Shown here: positions 56,707 to 64,000 of the stretch, one piece after another | How positions within the stretch are numbered: position 1 is the first letter of the stretch | How the letters are laid out: every line of letters starts with the position of its first letter | Assembly: GCA_033239525.1 (NCBI GenBank) | Contig: BSYO01000003.1 | Coordinates: forward strand, 25,475,540-25,539,539 | DNA from: Nepenthes gracilis | Lineage: Eukaryota > Streptophyta > Magnoliopsida > Caryophyllales > Nepenthaceae | Direction: 5' to 3' | DNA: 64,000 bases | The notes under the pieces: model-generated | What the model was told of the DNA's origin: nothing | Database searches by the model: none | The model's input: only the letters and a program-made list of their open reading frames with translations | Translations under genes and position numbers: made by a program

Positions 56707-57337
56707 TGTTGGGGTCACTCCCGAGGGCAACAGGTCGCGGACTCCGTTGGCATAATGGACGAGGACTTTGTTGAAGCGCCATGTCCAGGGACGTGGACGA
56801 GGACTCTAAGGTGTGGCGTTGACTCTATTCACGTAGGCCTCGTAGTGGGTTGGTCACCTACCATTTGGAAGTTGTGGCGCAACAACTTCCCAGTGTCAGT
56901 GCCGCCATCCCGGCACGCCAGCGGCGCCGCCATGGCAGGCCTGGGGCGTAGGTTATGTAACCTTAGGGTGGGTGGCTGTTTATCCACCCCGTCTTTGTGT
57001 ATATATAGAGCTTGTGCCCTTACTTGTAGGTGTGAGAGCTGAGACATTTTGTAGAGAGGCTTTGAGAGAGAACATGGGCGAAGCCGAAAGATAAAGTGAG
57101 AAACACTTTAGTGAGAGAAGTTGCACACTTATAGATTGTTTTTTTCATTTAAGCTTGTCTTAATAACAATCAGAAACAATCCTTTATAAGTGAATTCTTT
57201 CGTGGTTTTTCCTCACAAAAAGGGTTTTACGTTAAATCGCGCTGTGTTTCATTCATACTCTATCTCTACGCTGACAAATAGTTGTTCGAAACCTCGTCCC
57301 TCCCTGGCCACCGCCTTTCCGCGTTTTTGCGCCAACA
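56707..57337 (+). repeat. 3' LTR of the copia element
   Basis: 631 bp, ends CGCCAACA, then CCTAG. It differs from the 5' LTR by many short indels as well as substitutions, including an extra AGGCCTCGT near 56836. Confidence 0.9.
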
Positions 57338-57342
57338 CCTAG

Positions 57343-57820
57343 TCCAAATATCTCAACTGCCTTTAACATTCACAAGAAGGAAATCTGGGTGTATATTCAT
57401 TATTATACTTAAAACTCCAAAAAAGCATCCTTAATGAATGTGCTTTTTACAAGGCTCATAAGTAATAAAACAAAAAATACATATTAAATATAAATTATAA
57501 AAATTAAATATTAATTATATTATTGTTAGACTTCTTAATAAATATAAATTAAAGAAGTATCAAATAATCAAAAGAATAAATAAAAAATGGCATATATTTG
57601 AAACTGGGGATCTCTTCTATTTATAAAAAAAAATTAATTTAACTTCTTTTGATTATAATCTTATAATTAATAGTAAATAATTAATTTTTTTAATAGTTAA
57701 TTGATTTTTTTAAAGTAATATAACTATTTAATTAATATTAAATAATTATAATTAAAAGTAATTGATTCTATCACGTATTTATAGGCCCCAGATTTATATA
57801 TTTGTGTGCATCAAAGGAAG
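57343..57820. other. AT-rich spacer after the copia element
   Basis: Low-complexity AT DNA; no gene or element seen. Confidence 0.4.
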
Positions 57821-57829
57821 GTAAAACAT

Positions 57830-57995
57830 TCTTTCTTTCCGCCGACCTTTTCTTGGTTGAAAGCCATCTCTCTCTCTCTCTATCGCTCTACCGCTCTCGC
57901 TCTCGTTCTCTATATACTGTATGATCCGGTACCCATCATCAGGCAAGACGGCGAAATGTAGGGCGTCTCGGGAACCGGAGACGAAGACGGTCTAG
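57830..57995 (+). other. CT-rich leader-like segment, possible start of a gene
   Basis: A (CT)n-rich stretch (57866-57912) like a plant 5' UTR leads to an ATG at 57921 with 24 codons (MIRYPSSGKTAKCRASREPE, then TKTV) in CG-richer DNA. T-rich, intron-like sequence follows from 58090. I could not extend it to a protein I recognise. A candidate internal exon near 59252-59351 (acceptor TTGTAG, donor TCAG|GTAGCC) is open in more than one frame, so it decides nothing. It may be a gene start, a broken gene or a non-coding transcript. Confidence 0.25.
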
Positions 57996-57999
57996 TTTC

Positions 58000-60900
58000 T
58001 CTCTCTTACCTTACCTAGATCCACTCTGATAGAGTTTTTGGGAATGAGGTTGATAAATTTACCCGTATTTCTAGTGACATATTTAGCAGATTTATCGGCT
58101 CCTTCTTGAGTTCAATTTTTTTGGTTTTATCTTTTTTTTTTCCCATTATAATGTCTCGTGCTTCATCACACTTGGATATCTGTTTAGCCATTGGATTTTC
58201 ATATTCCATTTTTGGTCCTTTCTTTGACGAAAGTGGCAGAGGGATTTCTATCGGTTGGATTTCTGCATTTTAATCAAATTCTCCGTAGCTTTATGCTTTT
58301 TTTTTTTTTTTTAAATCTTTTGTTGTTGTCGGTATTCTGTTTTTTCCCTTTCTCCCCCCGGTGTCTGGTTTTAGATCTGCTCAATCTTTATCTTGTTATT
58401 TTATTTTGTCTGGGGTACATGTTTAATGGATATTGTTTGGTGCTGTTATCTTTCACCATTGGAAAAGATTATTAATATCCATTGCACCTCGCGCACATTC
58501 TATGTTATTGTTGATTTTGGGGATTAGGTTACTTTTACAAGACGTGAGCCATTTATGAATTGAGACGTATCGACGCAGGAGCATTATAGGACTATTGATA
58601 ACATCTCATAAACTTGCTTATATAGTCATTATTATAATGGTTTTTAGTTGCTAAGAGTCTTTATTTTCATTTTCTATTTTTACTGGCCTTTCTTAGTAAA
58701 TTGTGGGTTGGAATTATAATCTTTGACTATCTTGAGACTTGGATTAGCCTTGAGAAGTGCCTAGCTTTTAATATGTGGAAAGCGGTCATTTTTTATTCTC
58801 ACTGATTCAGAGAAATTGCACTTAACAAGTGTCCTTGCTTGTGGTGAGTGATTCCTCCTAAACAATCAAGAGTCTGGCTTGTTTGCATCGAGTGGCATCT
58901 GCAATTAGTGGCATTGAGTGACATCCATCACCTCTAGTTGAGTGGCATCCTGGGTTATCATTCTTCCGTTGGTTCAGACCTTTTGGTTTTGTTTCCATTT
59001 GCATGCTCTGGCTATATCAGGTGTAAAAGAAAACAAGGTGCATTCTACTGCTGATGTGATTATAATTATTAGTTAATGTGTATGATGTTGAGCTTCTCTG
59101 CTAAATTTGGAATGGATTGACAAGAGTTGTGATCATTATTTTATATTTTGAGTGTTTGGCACATAAATATGGGAGGTTAAGTTTATAGCAAACATATCCT
59201 TTTGCACATATATGCTTAATTTCATGTGTGAAAGAGTCACTGTTGTAGTGTTCTCCACCAAGTCGAGTAATTTTTCACAAACACCTCATGGTACTAGAGA
59301 TATCTTATTTGATCAAAATTTATTTGACCCTAGGCTGCAGTCTTTTTCAGGTAGCCTTGTAAACTCTGATGCTGGGTCATTGTATTCTAGAGACTAAACA
59401 ATTCCTGAGCTGATGCATTTGCTTTGTCATTTTGCGTCCTTGGTGTTGCATGTATTGTTGCATGAAAATATATCAATAGGAAAATTACAATTTTCTTATT
59501 AACTTAGAAGAAAACACAATATTAAGTCTCTATAGGGTTGGATGAGAAACATTTTCCCAAGAAAATATTTTTTAACTATCCTTTGTCTGGTAGAAATCTT
59601 CCCAAATTTCCAATGGAGAATAGTCTTCATCCAAGGAAGGAAATTGTTTTCTTTTTCATTTGGAAGAAATTTGATTTATAATGATTGCCAATATTCTTAC
59701 CACCACCACTACTAACTTACCACCACCATTAAGCCAGCCTCAACCACTACCACTACCACTACCTTGCCACCCCACCACCTCACCACTGCCATCATTATGA
59801 CCTCACTGCCAGCGTGCTACCCCAATCCCACACCACCGCTACCGTCACCTTTTCCATTCCACCTCCATCGTCACTTCACCTCTGTCACCACCACCAGTCA
59901 CGACTATTATGGTCATTCTACCACCTCAAATTTCTTATTATCCTAAACTATCCCAAGAATTCTATTTTCCTCAAGTAGAACTTCTGATGCTCTATTAAAA
60001 GTTTCTATTATTTGTTATAAAAAAAGGTAAGGAGGGTTCAATAAACTCAATCTCCTAACCCTAACGTGACTTTAAGCAGAAACCCATGGAAAATAATCTT
60101 TAGACAAGCAAGTGTCTTTGCAGAAGGATGAGAAAGATAATGTGAGGAGTGTCTGATTGATGAAGAATGAGGTCCACTTAGGAGCAGTGGATAGGAAACT
60201 AAGCTTCCTGAATAAAAGGCACTGTGGAAGTGTTGAGAATGGATATGTTTGACACGATGAATAAAAGGCACTGTAATTTATTACAAGAATATACTATATG
60301 CATATCTCCTATATAGGCGTATCACTTTCATCAATCCTATGCACGCGCCTTGTGCTAGGCTTGGGGGACTCTTTGCGCCTTGATATGATATAAGTTGATA
60401 TCATAAATCAATTTAATGCATTTTAAACTACATAATCAGTATTGCATTGAGTATTGGTCATATAAGCTTAATTTTCCTTTTTAACGAAGTTTTGCAATCA
60501 TTGCTTTCTGTATAATTGATCCTTCAACCTTGCGCTTTTCTCCTTTCATGTAATTGGGATGACTTCTTTATCGTTGTATACTACTTCCTGGGAAGATGAA
60601 GTGTTATTACTGCCAATTGATGATATATTGACATTGCGCAAGGGCTTTGAGCTCCTTCTTTGTGAATGAGGCTATGAAATATCTAATGTGATATGCAGTA
60701 TCTGATGGCAGCAATTTACCTACATTGATTCAACTGATTATCAACTTTCTGTAATTATTGCCACCATGATCCTTGCAACAATGTCACCATTGCTACATTT
60801 TGACCCGTGGCCATAATTTCAATCCACGGTAACAACCTCTCTTTAATTTCATGGGTACTGCGGTATATATCTATTCCTCCCAGACTCTCAATGTCGGAGC

Positions 60901-61110
60901 CTTGTGTAATGAAATGCTTTTCTTTTATATCTGCTAATGTGTGCGTAAAAGGAGGATTATTAAAATGTGTTCATGCCACATAAGATGATTACATGCATTT
61001 GATGTGTCCATGCCATACTTACGTGTTATGATCATCTCTAAATAAATCCTGTGTATTATGCATATAATGTGCCCATGACATGCTTACAGTATATTAGTCT
61101 CTCCAGCACA
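58000..61110. other. Unassigned sequence, intron-like or intergenic
   Basis: T-rich at first, then mixed. A (CCA)-rich low-complexity block lies at 59695-59905. No transposon ends or domain-bearing frames were recognised. Confidence 0.35.
59695..59905. repeat. (CCA)-rich degenerate microsatellite
   Basis: Repeated CCACCAC/CACTAC triplets over about 210 bp. It creates Pro/His/Thr-rich spurious frames. Confidence 0.7.
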
Positions 61111-61118
61111 TTCGCACG

Positions 61119-61205
61119 GTATGGGCCCTTTGGCTTGTGTGTTGCCTGGTCCTCTGAGCCTAGGGTAGGACTATTCCTTTGGGTTACAAGCGAAGGGTCC
61201 CATAC
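61119..61205. repeat. Inverted repeat (hairpin), arms about 20 bp
   Basis: GTATGGGCCCTTTGGCTTGT pairs imperfectly with ACAAGCGAAGGGTCCCATAC across a 46-bp loop. Role unknown. Confidence 0.55.
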
Positions 61206-61312
61206 AGCATTAGACTAAGGATCCCCCAGTCTATGCCTACTTAAATTTTGGTTAAGACAGTTAGATCCAACCAGACTATAAGAAATGTCCTCATGTGACA
61301 TTCCATTGTTTA

Positions 61313-61441
61313 CTTGGAGGAAAATATCGGTATTTGATATATCGCTGATATAAAAATATATTGCAGAATTGTCGTGATATCAGAAAAATCGGTATCGAAG
61401 ATCCCAATATTAATACATATCGGCCGATATCTGTATTAATG
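61313..61441. mobile_element. MITE, shortened copy (129 bp)
   Basis: Left CTTGGAGGAAAATATCGGTA and right GGCCGATATCTGTATTAATG belong to the CGATAT-rich family seen in the Soloist intron. ATTGTTTA flanks both ends exactly (61305-61312, 61442-61449). Confidence 0.7.
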
Positions 61442-61449
61442 ATTGTTTA

Positions 61450-64000
61450 TTTGAAACACTATGAGCATTGGCTCGTGGAAAACGCCCCTAAGTGTCCTTG
61501 ACTCCTTGATGCCCTTGTCAGGGGACTGTCGTCACTTACTGTCTCAGGTAGGTCATCCACAGAGGCAATGCAGCGTGCTCTCCAATTGACAATGGATCTG
61601 CCAGCTCCAACACGCCACGCCCATCATTAGGGCCACCTGGCACTTCTGCTTGTCACTATGTTTTTCTTGGGAAGCGCTACTCCAAAGGATTCCCTTGATG
61701 CGTGCTTCTTTTGTGCAACAATGATTGAGCGTTGCTCTCGTAATGTTTGTCAAGGAATGTGTGCGTTGGCTCGTCTGGTGCCCACATCCTTGAAATAGGG
61801 TAGGGGCTTGTGGTCCATTTTGTTACATCTTTATTGGTCGGTATATTTTATGACAATATCTGTTCTCTTACAATTAAGTAGTGATGTTATGGGAAAATTT
61901 TAAGTAGGTATAAATAATCCTGAGTTCGGTCAGAAGCTAAAGGTGGTATGCATGATAGATGCTTATGCTTTGAAGAGCTATATCACTTGTAGAACCAAAC
62001 TGTAGGTGGCAAGCGAGACGGGCGCTTATGCTGTAGACGTGTGCATCACTTTTTGAGAGATGAACTGGAAAGTTGAACCACAAGTTATCTGTGTGACGGG
62101 CCTCGAGCGGTCAGATTGCATTGCCTAATCGCAGGGTATCTGCATGATGGGCGCTCAAATGGGATATTGTTTTTCCCACTACTTTGAAATGGAAAACTGC
62201 CTCGGCTGAAGGTCTTAACGGTTTCAGCCACTTTACAAAAAGGAGTGGGAAAAATCAGTTTATGAAAGGCGAAAGCATTCTTGAAGACTAAAACACTTGA
62301 GACTGTTAATTATCAAGTGTTAAAGATCTTGTTTCTGATTTCTTGGGAGTTGTCACGGTGCTTAAGATGATGAGCCATTCTCCAGTTTCCTCCTTATGTC
62401 GGGTCATTTTGTAAGATTGGATGGAGAATTATGTTTTGTTTGAAGACATAGGTCTGCTGATTTTATTAACATTGTCAGGAAGATGTTCAAGATTAAAAAA
62501 CCCACCTAAAAAAATCAGTATATCTAAGTAGTTATAAAGCTGCAGATTTAAGGAGAGTCTTAAACTTTTATTAGCCCTTTTCCCTTTTTTGGCAATCCTA
62601 AGGCTGTCTGTATTTGCCCTTGTCTCGTCTGCTGTCAGAGAATGGTTGTAAACATGGCTTCCGTAACGGTTGGCTTACTGCTTCTCTGTGACCGGCAATT
62701 ATGTATTAGTCCTTGTATCCATAGTTAAAAGAAAAACTAGTTTTGATGTCCCACTTTTCTGTATTGATCTTAGTAAATCATAACCCTTCTCAATTTAGTA
62801 GATTTTTTAGTTAATGATTGATAGTTTAGAGCGTTTTTTCATAATACACTTTGAGTTTTTCTTTACCCTTAAAATCTCATATTACTTATATCTTTTTTAT
62901 TATCATATGCTTGTTTGTGTATTGTTGGTGAATGCATGTTTGTGTGCATTTAGATTTGTAAAGTATTTGTGTGTGTTTTGTTTAACATTTAGATTTTTAA
63001 TTTGTAATTTATGTATAAATTTTGTTTTATCACATCAAATTGTCTCAATAAATCTACTAGACTTTGTGAAAATTAAGGGCCTGCTTAATAATTGAAAAAT
63101 ATATGTTTCTTTTCTAAAAAATTTTTAGGATGAAAAAAATTTAAATATATATGCTTTTATTTTTTTAATTTAAAAACTGTGAAATAATTGTTAAAATTTT
63201 TTTTTAATGTCAAACTATTACGGAATCATAAAACATTAAAAAGTTGTAGCAAATTTGCTAATTATTAATACTTATTAACTTACTAAAATGATCTGTTTTT
63301 AATAGAAATAAGCCGCTTTGGTTTTTTTAAATATATATATGTTGCGAATTTGGTCCGGAGTTGAATGGTGATGATTTTGTTCTTTCGTTTTTTAATCGGG
63401 GATCTCAAGACAACACCAAAGAGGATAAGATGGTCGAAAAGTGATGGGGTTAAATTTTCACAAGAACGACGTTCAAGTCATCGTTTTTTTTTGAATAATA
63501 AGAAGGAAAAGATGTATTTATTTTTATTTCGGATAGTAATTTTTAGAGAGAGAGAATTTTAGGGCTCCTTCTAGAGATTACCTTCTTTATATAGGCTTAT
63601 TTCGAGTTTGTAAGCTCCTGGATAAGATAACTTTTCCGAATAAAGTATACTTAGTTATTTTAACTCACTTGCTTGTAGTGCTTTTAAAAACGAACCGTAG
63701 AAGTTATTGTAGTTTATAATTTATCTCATTGGATGGACTGAGTTATTCGAAAGAATAATATCCATTAATATATATACTTAAAAAATCTTTAAAAAAAAGA
63801 AAAATAATAAAAAAATATTTTTCTAATTAAATAGGACCTAAGGTTCTTAAATGCCATTTTTCCACGTATTTGGGATCGATTCTCATCTACGTTGGTTAGG
63901 TGGGGAAAGATTTGAATTAAGGAGAAGGGTAATTGTCGTTTTGTGGACCGTACATATGGACCAAGGCGGAAAAAAAATAGAATATATTAAATTATATGAG
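61450..64000. other. Unassigned right-end sequence
   Basis: 61450-62250 is GC-balanced; it includes a pair of similar segments (GATAGATGCTTATGCT near 61955 and GGGCGCTTATGCTGT near 62020). 62700-64000 is AT-rich with long T-runs. No gene recognised. Confidence 0.35.

Larger units (their letters stand above)
52172..57337 (+). mobile_element. Ty1/copia retrotransposon, Tork-like, complete but inactive
   Basis: LTRs 52172-52837 and 56707-57337 start TGTTGG and end CCAACA. CCTAG flanks both ends (52167-52171, 57338-57342). A primer binding site follows the 5' LTR. The order is gag, protease, integrase, reverse transcriptase, RNase H, which defines Ty1/copia, and the integrase and reverse transcriptase wording resembles the Tork (Tnt1/Tto1-like) lineage. 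Frames other than integrase are broken, mainly by small indels. No clear polypurine tract precedes the 3' LTR. The element is GC-richer than its surroundings. Confidence 0.92.

Noticed and set aside
59212..59397. Frame with NSDAGSLYSRD, possible exon of a host gene
   Set aside because: Splice-like ends exist, but more than one frame is open and no family is recognised, so it is not called as a gene.
1..64000. CRISPR array or bacterial-type operon
   Set aside because: The tandem repeats present (40 bp, about 50 bp, 203 bp, 111 bp) lack unique regular spacers, and the genome is clearly plant nuclear.

Overview
This window looks like nuclear DNA of a flowering plant, probably a eudicot. Host genes are sparse, with small exons, large introns and CT-rich leaders. 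The spacers are AT-rich, and most of the sequence is decayed plant retrotransposons. I could not place the species from sequence alone, and I see no rRNA, tRNA or organelle genes.

Two host genes can be assembled. The first is a tiny minus-strand gene for a 47-residue protein. Its two coding exons lie at 13019-13089 and 3659-3731, separated by a 9.3 kb intron that holds a whole decayed Sirevirus-type Ty1/copia element (4518-11906), an Au-like SINE and a small MITE-like insertion. The second is a plus-strand homologue of the AP2/ERF 'Soloist' gene (Arabidopsis At4g13040 type), with six coding exons from 37621 to 48911. They join without a frame break into a 246-residue protein. Its AP2 domain is split by a 7.8 kb intron carrying MITEs, SINEs and tandem duplications, and a complete TRIM element with target-site duplications sits in an earlier intron.

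Between and after the genes, from left to right: a copy of a GC-rich, promoter-like repeat family at the left edge; a solo LTR (14536-15287); a complete but dead Ty3/gypsy Tat-clade element (16299-27131, minus strand) with 5-bp target-site duplications, gag-pol remnants, a spliced antisense gene and a 40-bp tandem repeat in its 3' region; 5 kb of AT-rich spacer; two more copies of the GC-rich repeat family (about 32.4-34.1 kb); the Soloist gene; a minisatellite-bearing repeat near 49.5 kb; a fourth, inverted copy of the GC-rich family (51.5-51.9 kb); and a Ty1/copia Tork-like element (52172-57337) with 5-bp target-site duplications and an open integrase frame.

The last 6.6 kb is mostly unassigned. 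It has a CT-rich leader-like segment that may start another gene near 57.9 kb, a (CCA)-rich stretch and one more MITE.

No bacterial-style system, CRISPR array or operon is present. The most unusual items are the 47-residue gene spanning a nested-transposon intron, the four-copy GC-rich promoter-like repeat family, and the spliced antisense gene with tandem repeats in the Tat element.
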